Source: DATGHS01 sp035307785 (GTDB lineage Bacteria; Planctomycetota; Planctomycetia; Gemmatales; Gemmataceae). From it: DNA of 22,575 bases. The notes under the pieces were generated by a model. That model was not told the origin of the DNA. It did not search any database and saw nothing but the letters and a program-made list of their open reading frames with translations. Every line of letters begins with the position of its first letter. The first letter of the stretch is position 1. The stretch lies in contig DATGHS010000424.1 in assembly GCA_035307785.1 (NCBI GenBank), forward strand, positions 1-22,575, written 5' to 3'. This document shows positions 1 through 7,865 of this stretch, one piece after another. The translations under genes were made by a program, and so were the position numbers.

Positions 1-735
1 CAGTTCGGCGGCCCGAAGAATGTGGATAATCTACGTCGCCGCCTGTCCGACGGGCCGGATCGGCTCGTCGCTGCGGACTTCCGCCTCTCGCCCGAAGCCG
101 GCGATGTGGGCGCCAATGTGGATCTCGTCGGCCCCGGCGAAGGCTACGAGCGCTGGAAACAGACACCGGCGTACAAGGAGTGGCAGGCGGCTTGTCCGGT
201 TAAGCCGCCAGTGGCCGGCAATGGCGTGATCCAACCGGCAAATGCGCCTACGCCCGCACCCGCCAAGATTACACCGGCCACTCAAGCCGCCGACGCCTGG
301 CTCAAACTCCTCGACGATGAACGGTATTCAGAAGCGTGGGAGCAGGAATTCAGCGTCGGCCAGCGAGTGGTGAAGCAGGAAGACTTCGTGCGCAACTGTA
401 AGCAACAGTTAAACGACCGAGGCCGTCTCATATCGCGCACCCTCCGGAAGACAGAATTGCTGCCGGTCGGCTACGTCGTTGTCGAGTTCGCGTCGAAATT
501 CACGCTCATTGATCCGGTTTTCGAGACAGTCGTCATGGCGCAGGACGCCGACGGCAGATGGCGCACGACCACATACGGCGCCACCCCACAATCCCACGCC
601 GGGCCGGCCAAACCGTCCGGGCCGACGAACAAAGATAGAAAGGACATCAGGCTTACGTCGCGGCGTAAGCGTGACGTGGCTTCACGAATTTGCCGTCGCG
701 CTTACGCCGTGACGCTTGTCTCAATCGTGTGGTAA
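1..735 (+). CDS. 3' part of a Planctomycete kinase-tail/DUF4019-like protein (5' truncated by window edge)
   Basis: The frame is open from base 1, so the gene starts upstream of the window; the in-frame GTG at 22 is not a believable start. The first ~60 visible residues (DFRLSPEAG, then VGANVDLVGPGEGYERWKQT) match from memory a C-terminal signature common on Planctomycete serine/threonine kinases and related proteins. After a Pro/Ala linker, residues ~95-198 (AADAWLKLLDDERYSEAWEQ ... GRWRTTTYGA) have the layout of DUF4019, an uncharacterised small domain. The last ~40 residues are basic and low quality; they are encoded across an inverted-repeat element (651-709), so the natural C-terminus may have been extended by repeat insertion. 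Stop TAA at 733-735, only 5 bases before the next gene. No kinase catalytic motif is visible because that part lies outside the window; the kinase link is inference. Confidence 0.7.
   Translation, partial: QFGGPKNVDNLRRRLSDGPDRLVAADFRLSPEAGDVGANVDLVGPGEGYERWKQTPAYKEWQAACPVKPPVAGNGVIQPANAPTPAPAKITPATQAADAWLKLLDDERYSEAWEQEFSVGQRVVKQEDFVRNCKQQLNDRGRLISRTLRKTELLPVGYVVVEFASKFTLIDPVFETVVMAQDADGRWRTTTYGATPQSHAGPAKPSGPTNKDRKDIRLTSRRKRDVASRICRRAYAVTLVSIVW
651..709. repeat. inverted-repeat element in the 3' end of the DUF4019-like gene
   Basis: Two overlapping inverted repeats share the core CTTACG/CGTAAG. The first is 651-657 against 664-670 (7 bp, 6-base loop). The second is 661-671 against 699-709 (11 bp perfect, extending to 15 bp with one mismatch). 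The core therefore occurs three times in 59 bases, in alternating orientation. This resembles dispersed palindromic (REP/MITE-like) elements; dispersal cannot be judged from one window. The element is translated as the odd basic tail of the gene it sits in. Confidence 0.6.
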
Positions 736-740
736 GCGAC

Positions 741-1190
741 ATGACCTATCAGTCTGAGAAAGGTCTTTGGGCCAAATTGCTGCCCCTGCTCGGCGGGATT
801 CTGATTGTCGTCGGCATCGGTGTGAGCTGGATCACCGGGAACCTCGGTGCCCCGTATCAAATTCAAATTGCGGTGCTTCTGACTTTGATTCCGGGCGTAT
901 TATTCTTGTGGATTCCCTTCTCGACATACTACGAAGTCACAGACGCGGCTGTGATCGCGCACAGCGGGCCATTTTGGCGGAAAATACCACGGGATGCGAT
1001 CATCGAAATCAAACCGCGGCTTGGTGTATGGTATCCTTCCTGGGGCTTCGCGCTATCGCTCGACGTTCTGCTCATCCACTACCGCAAGAAAAATGGTAAG
1101 CCGGCCCGGCTCCCCATAGCAGTATCGCCGGCGGACAAAGACGGCTTTCTTCAGGAACTCCGTAACTTGGCCGCCGTGCCGATCGCGTAA
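741..1190 (+). CDS. small membrane protein with bacterial PH-like domain (bPH_4/DUF1200-like)
   Basis: 149 residues. Two hydrophobic segments come first (about residues 13-30 and 38-57, LLPLLGGILIVVGIGVSW and IAVLLTLIPGVLFLWIPF). A soluble half follows with Y-Y-E-V-T-D, an IPRDAIIEIKP turn, a SLDVLLIHYRK strand and a closing AVSPADKDGFLQEL. That order (two TM helices, then a strand-rich half ending in an SP-x-D-K-x-x-F-L-x-E-L helix) fits the PF06713 bPH_4 family, whose function is unknown. I chose the ATG at 741; the frame stays open upstream to a TTG at 690, but that part overlaps the preceding gene and encodes repeat-derived sequence. It starts 5 bases after the preceding stop and ends 15 bases before the sigma-factor ATG, so the three genes are probably co-transcribed. 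Confidence 0.75.
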   Translation: MTYQSEKGLWAKLLPLLGGILIVVGIGVSWITGNLGAPYQIQIAVLLTLIPGVLFLWIPFSTYYEVTDAAVIAHSGPFWRKIPRDAIIEIKPRLGVWYPSWGFALSLDVLLIHYRKKNGKPARLPIAVSPADKDGFLQELRNLAAVPIA

Positions 1191-1205
1191 ACTGTGAGGC
1201 CCGCC

Positions 1206-1763
1206 ATGATGGAAACCTCGCTAACTTGGCTCGGCCGCCTTGCCGGCGATCCCACCGACCGCGACTGGAAACGGTTGCTGGAGGTGTACGGCCCGCTGCT
1301 GCGCGGTTGGTTAGTCCGATCCGGCGTTCCGGCTGCGGACCACGACGATTTGATCCAGGAAGTGTTGATTGTCGTCGTCGCTCATGTGGCGGACTTCGAG
1401 CATCGTGGCCCGGGCGCATTCCGCGCTTGGCTCCGCGGCATTCTGGCCAACCACACGCGCAAGTTTTTCCGAACTCGATCCGAAAATCCGTCGGTCGATC
1501 TCGACGCCGTCGCCGATCCCCACAGCGAACTTGGCAAACTCTGGGACCGCGAACACGACGAACACTTGGCCGTGCGCGCCCTCAAAATGGTCCAAAACGA
1601 TTTCGCGCCGGCCACCTGGTTAGCCTTTCGCCGCCAAGTAATTGACGGCCGCCCTCCGTCCGAGGTGGCGCGGGAACTCGATCTCTCGCTCAACGCCGTG
1701 ATCCTCGCGAAGAGCCGAGTGCTGAAACGGCTGCGGTCGGAATTGCAGGGCTTGCTCGAATGA
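1206..1763 (+). CDS. ECF-type RNA polymerase sigma factor
   Basis: 185 residues from ATG 1206, preceded by GAGG at 1196-1199 with a 6-base spacer; an in-frame GTG at 1194 is less likely. Region 2 is visible near residues 12-75 (WKRLLEVYGPLLRGWL, then DHDDLIQEVLIVVV and the GAFRAWLRGILANHTRKF segment). Region 4 is at ~138-183 (FRRQVIDGRPPSEVARELDL, then a recognition helix with NAVILAKSRVLKRLR). An acidic linker separates them, as in extracytoplasmic-function sigma factors. Such factors direct RNA polymerase to alternative promoters. In Planctomycetes they often sit beside serine/threonine kinases, which fits the truncated kinase-like tail upstream. No anti-sigma factor is visible. Confidence 0.9.
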   Translation: MMETSLTWLGRLAGDPTDRDWKRLLEVYGPLLRGWLVRSGVPAADHDDLIQEVLIVVVAHVADFEHRGPGAFRAWLRGILANHTRKFFRTRSENPSVDLDAVADPHSELGKLWDREHDEHLAVRALKMVQNDFAPATWLAFRRQVIDGRPPSEVARELDLSLNAVILAKSRVLKRLRSELQGLLE

Positions 1764-1848
1764 CGAAACTTGATTAAACAGATTGCTTCCTAAAAGTCGT
1801 GGCATGCTTGGAACCAGTCGGAAATAACGCGGCTACTGCGACAGATCA

Positions 1849-3492
1849 TCACGGTAGCGGCGGCTGGCCCAGCGCCACGTACAAGCGGAATTGCGCTTGA
1901 TTGTAATCGATGGTTGCTTGAATCACGCTTTGCCGCGCGCGGCGGAGCTGATTGAGGCTATTGAGCACTTCAATCGGCCGGGCCGCCAGATTTCGTGTGC
2001 GCGTTAGCTCTTCTTGAAAGCCGTCCTGAGCTACCAGCATTTCGCGGCCGGCGGCTTCCATTCGTTGGCGGGCGGCCACAATTAGAGCCTGGGCTTCACC
2101 TACCTCCCGGCCAATGTCGTCGAGCACCGCTGCCTCGGCCAATTCGGCCTGGCGCACATTCGAGCGGGCGCGATTGTTGATCGCCCGGTTGCCGAAGCCC
2201 AGGTTCTCCAGCGACCAGACGGCCAACACGTCGAAATCGGTCCGGCCGCTGAAGTTGCCGAAGGGTGTGGCGGCCACATTGCCGCCGCCCCCGAAGGTGC
2301 CGTAGCTGAAGCCGACCGAAAGCAGCGGAAACAGCGGGCGCAGCCGGTTTTGCCGCAGCCGCGTCTGCGCTTCGCGAATTTCGGCCAGGCGCGCGCTTAC
2401 CTCCGGCCGATTGCTTGCCGCAGTGCGCAGCAGGTCGCTCATATCGGCATGTTCGTCCACGAGCGCAATCGGCGCCAGTGTAGACGGGTCCGTGTGCAAA
2501 CGAATGGACGGATCCATCGACAGGAGGGAAGCCAGCTGCGCCGCCGCTACCGCGGCTTCTTCTTCGACCAGTTGGGCATCCGCGCGCATGAGTTCCGCTT
2601 CGGCCAGCGCACGTTGGGCGTCGCCCTCGCGGCCTTGCCCGGCCTTGGCAAAGTTCGACGTCAGGCGCATGATTTCAGCTATCTCGGTTTCCGATTGCCG
2701 CAAAGCGCCCAGCCGCGTTTCAGCCCCTAACAGCTCGAAGTAACGCTGCACGACTTCCAGCAATACCTGATTGCGCACCGCCGCCCAATCAAAGCTCCGC
2801 GCCTGCACTCGAATAGCCGCGAGACGCGGCTCAAAGATCGCATCGCCGAGCTGAGCAAAAATGCGCACGCCTGGAATCGCAACGGTATCCGCCGCCCTGG
2901 CGTACGCGCCGAGGCCGGCATAGAGCGAGTCGACATCGTCGTACCGAATCGTGCCTGCGCCGCCGAGCAAATTGCCGCTGTGGATGCGAAAGTTCAAACC
3001 GGGATTCACCGTGGGCAACAATAGTGCGCGCGCCGCCATACGCTCCGCCAGGGCGGCGCGGACGGCTTCCTCACCGAGTCCGATCGTCGGGTTGTTGCTC
3101 GAAGCAATCGACAAGGCAATCTGGAGATCGACCGGTGATTCCCCCGCCGGCGGCGGGATGACCGGCGCCAACAGAGCAGCAACCGAGGGTGGCTCAGGAA
3201 GCGTGGACGAGGGCTTCTTCTGGTCGGCCGGGCCATCCGGGGCAGGGATCACGACCTGGGCCGGCACAACAGCGGACTTGTTTTCGGCTAATGGGTTTTT
3301 CCAGACCGCTGTTACTGTGGGCGCTTGCTTGGACTGCGCGCTCAAAGGTCTTTCTTGCGGGACAGGCTGCTCGGCCTGGAAGAGGGAACATCCGGAAGCG
3401 AATGCAACAATGGCGCCAAGCGCCAGCGCGGTCCGGCGTTGCCGTTTTGGCACGATCAACCTCGCAATTCGTTGCGTCATGGCCACTGGCAT
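1849..3492 (-). CDS. TolC-family outer-membrane efflux lipoprotein
   Basis: 547 residues from the ATG at 3492, which has AAGGGA about 4 bases upstream; the frame also opens at a TTG (3510) and a later ATG (3480). The N-terminus is a basic stretch, a hydrophobic core and the lipobox ASGC, so it should be a lipidated periplasmic/outer-membrane protein. Two outer-membrane-efflux (PF02321) repeats follow a Pro-rich linker, each with long heptad-like Ala/Arg/Glu helices. The first carries NNPTIGLGEEAVRAALAER, and the second ends in IDYNQAQFRLYVALGQPP. These proteins form the trimeric channel of tripartite efflux or type I secretion. It lies 42 bases downstream of a clear paralogue, probably in the same transcript, with no pump gene beside it. 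Confidence 0.92.
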   Translation of the reverse strand: MPVAMTQRIARLIVPKRQRRTALALGAIVAFASGCSLFQAEQPVPQERPLSAQSKQAPTVTAVWKNPLAENKSAVVPAQVVIPAPDGPADQKKPSSTLPEPPSVAALLAPVIPPPAGESPVDLQIALSIASSNNPTIGLGEEAVRAALAERMAARALLLPTVNPGLNFRIHSGNLLGGAGTIRYDDVDSLYAGLGAYARAADTVAIPGVRIFAQLGDAIFEPRLAAIRVQARSFDWAAVRNQVLLEVVQRYFELLGAETRLGALRQSETEIAEIMRLTSNFAKAGQGREGDAQRALAEAELMRADAQLVEEEAAVAAAQLASLLSMDPSIRLHTDPSTLAPIALVDEHADMSDLLRTAASNRPEVSARLAEIREAQTRLRQNRLRPLFPLLSVGFSYGTFGGGGNVAATPFGNFSGRTDFDVLAVWSLENLGFGNRAINNRARSNVRQAELAEAAVLDDIGREVGEAQALIVAARQRMEAAGREMLVAQDGFQEELTRTRNLAARPIEVLNSLNQLRRARQSVIQATIDYNQAQFRLYVALGQPPLP

Positions 3493-3534
3493 CCGTTCCC
3501 TTGAGGCCAACCTGCATTGCTCGCAAGAAAAAAA

Positions 3535-5082
3535 CTATTTGCGTTGCGCCGATGTCGGAATTGTGGGGGAAGTCGGGTCGGGTGGCACCGGCCGGGCGAG
3601 CCAATCGGCCGGCGGCTGGCCGAGCGCCACATAAAGCGCGAACTGGGCCAGATTGTAATCGATGATGGCATCGAGATAACCGTACCGGCTGCGACTCAAC
3701 AAACGTAGGCTGTCGAGCACTTCGATGGGCAGACCCTCGCGATTGCGGGTGCGCAGGAAATCTTCTTTGAACGCTTGTTCACTAGCGGCAATGCCGCGTT
3801 CATTCGAGTCGATTTGGGCAAAGCGCGTGTTGGCGCGCGCGTAAGCAGTGGCTACCTCCGCCCGAATGCGGTCCAATACTTCCACCACCCGTAGGTTCTC
3901 GCTGCGGAGGTTGCTCTGCGACAAGCGAATCGCGGCCAGGTTGCCGATGCCCAGGTTGCGCAGCGACCAGAACATGACGGCATCGAAGTCTTCGCGGTCG
4001 GCAAAGTTGCCGAACGGCACCGCGACCAGGTTGCTGCCGCCGCCGAACGAGCCGACACTGTAGCCCATGATGATATTGGGCGAAAATGGTAGGACTTTTT
4101 GCCGCTGCATTTCCAGGAAAGCGGCGCGGATGGCGGCCTGGCGTTCGCCGAGTTCCGGCCGTTGCGCCAAGGCCATGGCCAGCAATTCCGGCAACGAAAC
4201 CGGAGGCGGCACGATGGCTTGGGGCACCGCATAGCTTTCGACTGCTTGCAAGCGCACGGCCGGGTCAAGCCCCAACAAGCCGCAGAGGCGGGCCGAGGCG
4301 GTCAGCATGTCGTTTTCCGCTTGCACGAGTTCGATATCGCGTTGTTCGAGATCGGCCGTGGCGCGGTTGGCGTCGGCTTGACGGCCCTGGCCGGTTTTCG
4401 CATAGTTGGCGGTCACGCGCGCCACTTCCCGGGTTTCGTCGCGATTGCGCAGCGCAATGACGCGATGCCCCTCCGTCCGCACTAATTCCAGATAAGCTGA
4501 CCCCACGCGCAGCAGCATTTCGTTGCGCACCGCGGCGCTGGCATATTGTTGTTGCCGGACGACCACTCTACTGATGAGATTGCTGTAGATTCCTTCCGAA
4601 ACATTGCCGGTCCAGACGAGGCCGGGAATCGTGACCGTGCCGGCGGCGACCGCATTGGCGCCAAGGCCGACATAGAGGGATTGGCGATCGACGTTGAGTA
4701 TGTTCCCGCTCGATTGCTGGATGGGGCCGCCGTGCGAATCATAATTGAAGCCGGCATTGAGCGTGGGCAGCAGTTGCGCCGCCGCCAGTTGCCGGAGTGC
4801 TACTGCTTCCAACACGCGTTCCTGAGCCAAAAGAATTTGCGGGTTCTGCACGCCGGCCAACCGCAGCGCGCTCGGCAGGTCGATGGGCTGGAAGTTGTCG
4901 CCTAGAATCGTCGGCGGGGCGGCCAGGGCCTCGCCGCCATTGGGAACCGTTCGCGGCTTGGGCAGGACATCGGCGGGCTTCGGCGGCTCCTCCTTGGGCT
5001 TTTGGGCCCAACACGGCTGGCAAACTGTGAGGAAGAGAAGGGCGGTGGCCAAAACCCGGTAATGCAACCAGTTTCCATTCAT
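3535..5082 (-). CDS. TolC-family outer-membrane efflux protein
   Basis: 515 residues from ATG 5082. The N-terminus is a cleavable signal peptide (hydrophobic LATALLFLTV, then CQPCWA/QKP) rather than a clear lipobox. After a Pro/Lys linker the two efflux-protein repeats begin (LPSALRLAGVQNPQILLAQE; LPELLAMALAQRPELGERQA) and the end reads IDYNLAQFALYVALGQPP. It shares long segments with the downstream gene, for example VPFGNFADREDFD against TPFGNFSGRTDFD, WSLRNLGIGN against WSLENLGFGN, and the ALGQPP ending, so the pair is a tandem duplication that has since diverged. Likely the first gene of a two-gene unit. Substrate unknown; the shared-channel idea for the RND pump at 13952-18363 is inference. 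Confidence 0.9.
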   Translation of the reverse strand: MNGNWLHYRVLATALLFLTVCQPCWAQKPKEEPPKPADVLPKPRTVPNGGEALAAPPTILGDNFQPIDLPSALRLAGVQNPQILLAQERVLEAVALRQLAAAQLLPTLNAGFNYDSHGGPIQQSSGNILNVDRQSLYVGLGANAVAAGTVTIPGLVWTGNVSEGIYSNLISRVVVRQQQYASAAVRNEMLLRVGSAYLELVRTEGHRVIALRNRDETREVARVTANYAKTGQGRQADANRATADLEQRDIELVQAENDMLTASARLCGLLGLDPAVRLQAVESYAVPQAIVPPPVSLPELLAMALAQRPELGERQAAIRAAFLEMQRQKVLPFSPNIIMGYSVGSFGGGSNLVAVPFGNFADREDFDAVMFWSLRNLGIGNLAAIRLSQSNLRSENLRVVEVLDRIRAEVATAYARANTRFAQIDSNERGIAASEQAFKEDFLRTRNREGLPIEVLDSLRLLSRSRYGYLDAIIDYNLAQFALYVALGQPPADWLARPVPPDPTSPTIPTSAQRK

Positions 5083-6087
5083 GGCATTCTCGCTTCGCTT
5101 CCTGCGTCAAGACACCTGCCAATTCGGTAGAATCCGGAGGATCGCGCATCCTGCTTTCACTGATCGGCTCCGCAAATCGCGAAACTTCAATCCATCTTGC
5201 GCATTTCGCCAAGAAACATGCAGGCTGAAAAACGCGTTGTTTAATACCAATGCGCATGCGGTCGTTGCAAATCTCCGACACCGATCAGAACGTCGCGATG
5301 CGACGTGGCGTTAACGCAATGATTGTGCCATTCCCGAAATAGTGGACTCGCTCTAAGCTCCAACATTTTGTGGCTTAAAAAGCTTACAACGTAATGAATT
5401 GTTGCCGTGGGCTGCGCTATCAGCGAAAATACTCGGTCGAATTTTGCCCACGCCGGCGGAAAATCTGTCAAATGCGCCACTCAAAGTGCGAAACTCGTGC
5501 TCAGATGATATTTGGCCGAGTTTACAGCTCTAAGGCCGTCCCGATGTGAAACACGATTTCCCCGGGCCGCTCGCAATCGAACGCGCATTTCAGATTGTGA
5601 ATCGCATACGTATCAGGCCAAGCGTTTAACCCACAGCGCCGAACCATTAATCGCACGTTTTTCATTGAAACGGAATTCATCATGAGGGTGAATAATCCGC
5701 CGGCCTTCATGCCACTACGTCACTTCGAATCTCAAGAAGCCGCTGGTCCGTTTCATTTCGCAAACTCTAAAATCGGTTGGAATAAGCACTTGGGAGCACT
5801 GCGAAAATTTCTTCTCCCATTGGCACGGATGGTGCTTTCGCTCCAACAGCTTCTCACTTTGAGGAAGCCCAAGTGAGCGACAGGCGCCGGGCGCTGGCCT
5901 CCGCACCGGCAAACTGTCGCCGAGCCTACCGAGCGTCTGCCTGCCCTTTGGGATTCAAGGCACGATCCTCTTTTTCGTCCGGACCGAGAAAGGCTTTAGC
6001 GCATTCATTGTGCGCCGTACAGAGTGCGCGCGCACTAGAAACGCTAACGCTCAGAAAGTAACAGCGTTCACAAGGGAGCATTTCAAC
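5083..6087. other. long intergenic region with no convincing gene
   Basis: About 1 kb between the minus-strand efflux pair and the plus-strand acyl carrier gene. Short open frames exist on both strands (for example 5522-5710 minus and 5682-5876 plus, which overlap), but none has a good ribosome site or recognisable sequence. A 7-bp inverted repeat pairs 5877-5883 with 5914-5920. The region must contain promoters for the divergent units on both sides; I cannot place them with confidence. Confidence 0.5.
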
Positions 6088-6549
6088 ATGCACACACCGA
6101 ATGCCATTCACACGAAGGTTCAGCAGGTTCTCATGCAGGCGTTAAACGTCGAGCCCGAAGAAGTCACACCGGCTGCCAGGCTGCGCGACGACCTGGGAGC
6201 CGAATCGATTGATTTTCTTGACATCGTGTTTCGCCTCGAACGCGAGTTTGGCTTGCGGATCCCACGCGCCGAACTCTTCCCGGAGTCTGTTTTCGGTGGC
6301 GATCCTGCATTCGTCCGCGATGGGGTGGTCACGGATGAAGGCATGCTCGAGTTGCGAGCCCGCATGCCGTTTGCCGACCTGAGTCGATTGGAATCGGATC
6401 GACGCCTGAACGAGGTTCCCGCCCTGTTCACGGTGGATCTGCTGGACCGCTACATCGCCTGGAAACTCAACGGATCGCCGGATCAGGGAAACGGCACCGA
6501 CACGCCTGATCATGGCGTGCGAGCACCGGTGCATGTCCCGCAACCTTGA
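6088..6549 (+). CDS. acyl carrier protein with C-terminal extension
   Basis: 153 residues from ATG 6088, with AAGGGAG at 6072-6078 upstream. Residues 5-65 form a PP-binding domain: the helix VQQVLMQALNV, then LRDDLGAESIDFLDIVFRLE with Ser40 in DLGAES-ID as the expected 4'-phosphopantetheine site, and EREFGLRIPR. Classic carrier proteins are ~80 residues; here about 75 more follow (FPESVFGGDPAFVRDGVVTD, ARMPFADLSRLE, FTVDLLDRYIAWKL), then a polar tail. The extension has its own conserved-looking motifs, so it is probably functional rather than read-through. No synthase, transferase or other acyl-pathway gene is adjacent, so the pathway is unknown. A hairpin at 6645-6669 follows. Confidence 0.85.
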   Translation: MHTPNAIHTKVQQVLMQALNVEPEEVTPAARLRDDLGAESIDFLDIVFRLEREFGLRIPRAELFPESVFGGDPAFVRDGVVTDEGMLELRARMPFADLSRLESDRRLNEVPALFTVDLLDRYIAWKLNGSPDQGNGTDTPDHGVRAPVHVPQP

Positions 6550-6644
6550 TAAAGACTTCGCCGGCGGAGAGAGGAGGTGAAGGGGCACGTGGAGCGGTGA
6601 AGCCGCCGTCGTGTTTCGGCCAATGAATTTCCGTTCCTGAATTG

Positions 6645-6669
6645 CTCGTTCCCGCTTGTGCGGAACGAG
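6645..6669 (+). terminator. hairpin after the acyl carrier gene
   Basis: CTCGTTC-C-CGC pairs with GCGGAACGAG around a TTGT loop, with one bulged base. It lies 96 bases after the acyl-carrier stop and 37 before the next start; a T-run at 6685-6690 lies 16 bases further on. It could be a terminator or a 5' leader hairpin for the next gene. Confidence 0.4.
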
Positions 6670-6705
6670 AGAGTCTTTCGAACCTTTTTTCAAAGGAGTC
6701 TTGCA

Positions 6706-7011
6706 ATGACGAAGATCATGACATTTTTTGCAGCCGTCCTGCTAGTTGTTGGCATGACATTATGCACGCCCGCCAAAAGTGAAGCGGGTCCCTTGCGGGA
6801 CCGCTGGCAGCAAGGACAGGGTTTCATTGGCTGGTTACGCGACCGGCCTGGCCTGGCCTCGGGACAATGGGAAGGCCCAGGCTTGTTCTCGGGGGACCGT
6901 TTGCGAAACTACTTCTCGAATTACTACCGGGTCGGCAACGTGATCATCAATGGGAACAAGTGGGGTGATCTCGGCTATCGTGTCCCCCACTCCGATCTTA
7001 TCCGCTGGTAA
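6706..7011 (+). CDS. small secreted protein, unknown function
   Basis: 101 residues from ATG 6706, with an excellent AAAGGAG at 6692-6698, 7 bases upstream. A signal peptide is clear: MTKIMTFFAAVLLVVGMTLC, cleavage likely after KSEA. The mature part (~74 residues) is rich in Trp, Arg, Gly and Tyr (LRDRWQQGQGFIGWLRDRPG; FSNYYRVGNVIINGNKWG) and has no cysteine pair or known domain. It is the first of two small exported proteins in a row, each with its own strong ribosome site and both with a D-R-W motif early in the mature chain. I do not recognise the family. Confidence 0.7.
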   Translation: MTKIMTFFAAVLLVVGMTLCTPAKSEAGPLRDRWQQGQGFIGWLRDRPGLASGQWEGPGLFSGDRLRNYFSNYYRVGNVIINGNKWGDLGYRVPHSDLIRW

Positions 7012-7143
7012 GGCGCGGTGGCCGGTCACAATTCGACTGCTTGCGCATTCAGGTTAAGGGAGGGAGCGATCGAAGGTGCTCTCTAATTCAGTGATTGTTC
7101 GTTCGCAATGTCCGAGGCGACATAAACCTCAAAGGAGCGCATC

Positions 7144-7452
7144 ATGAAGCGGCTCTTGGTTTGGACTGCAATTGGCGCGGTTGCAATAACGGTGATGTTA
7201 GCCAGGCCCAACACGGGCCACGCCCAACCGCCACCTGACGATTCCGGCCCCGGCTTTCTGAATTACTTGTTCGATCGCTGGGTGGACAATCGACGCGAGG
7301 CACGCGGGATTCCCGTCAATCGCGAATACCACGACTTCCGGAGTTGGTACGCGATCTACGGCGACCCTCCGAGCCTGGGAGACCGGTTATTTAGCCGATG
7401 GATCGACAACCGCCGGGCGTCGGGTCGTCGCTTGTTCGGAAGGAACCGCTGA
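7144..7452 (+). CDS. small secreted protein with a 40-residue internal repeat
   Basis: 102 residues from ATG 7144, with AAAGGAG at 7131-7137 and a 6-base spacer. Residues 1-27 are a signal peptide (MKRLLVWTAIGAVAITVMLA ... GHA/Q). The mature chain contains LFDRWVDNRR at 42-51 and LFSRWIDNRR at 82-91, exactly 40 residues apart, so it is built from two copies of a short module. The basic, aromatic composition suggests an envelope or extracellular structural role, but no family is recognised. A very strong hairpin lies 22 bases after the stop. Confidence 0.7.
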   Translation: MKRLLVWTAIGAVAITVMLARPNTGHAQPPPDDSGPGFLNYLFDRWVDNRREARGIPVNREYHDFRSWYAIYGDPPSLGDRLFSRWIDNRRASGRRLFGRNR

Positions 7453-7473
7453 AATTGATCCGAGGATGCTGAA

Positions 7474-7517
7474 ACCGAAGTCGAAGCCCGCCGTTGACGG
7501 CGGGCTTCGACTTCGGT
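7474..7517 (+). terminator. 20-bp perfect hairpin, probable terminator
   Basis: Bases 7474-7493 pair without mismatch with 7498-7517 around a TTGA loop. It starts 22 bases after the stop of the small secreted protein. The stem is unusually long and perfect, but there is only a weak T content downstream, so it may act as an RNA-stabilising or bidirectional element rather than a classic intrinsic terminator. Confidence 0.7.
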
Positions 7518-7865
7518 GTTCCGAATGTTGATTTGCAGCAATTCGACAGACAATTCCCTGTGGGCATTTTTTGTTCGCATCGGATTCAGAGGTTTACCGA
7601 GATTTCGGCTTTCTCCAATTGCCCAAACGAAGCCCGAAAAATCTTGCTTTCTCTCTTGCCGGTCCCGACGATCTTGGAATAAACTGATCTCAACCCGGCA
7701 AGAAGCATTTCGTTGAGCCGATCGCAAGCGGCGACACTTTAAATCAGGGCCGAATACTCGGTCCCAATGCCGATTCAGTTTTCGTCATACCCCTTTGCAT
7801 AGCGCAACAGCGTTCGTTCTCTGCTTCGGAGACGAGTGTGTCCATTCCTTTTTTGAGGCACTCCT
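7518..7865. other. intergenic region with a 9-bp inverted repeat
   Basis: Nothing coding is convincing here. TCTTGCCGG at 7654-7662 is matched by CCGGCAAGA at 7695-7703, a perfect 9-bp inverted repeat with a 32-base spacer, about 165 bases before the Gly-rich gene. It could be a regulator site or leader structure. Confidence 0.35.

Noticed and set aside
3493..3510. Upstream TTG start for the lipoprotein efflux channel
   Set aside because: The ATG at 3492 has a better-placed AAGGGA, and the six extra residues do nothing for the signal peptide.
5522..5876. Two overlapping small frames (5522-5710 minus, 5682-5876 plus)
   Set aside because: Neither has a ribosome site or known motif, and they overlap each other head to head.
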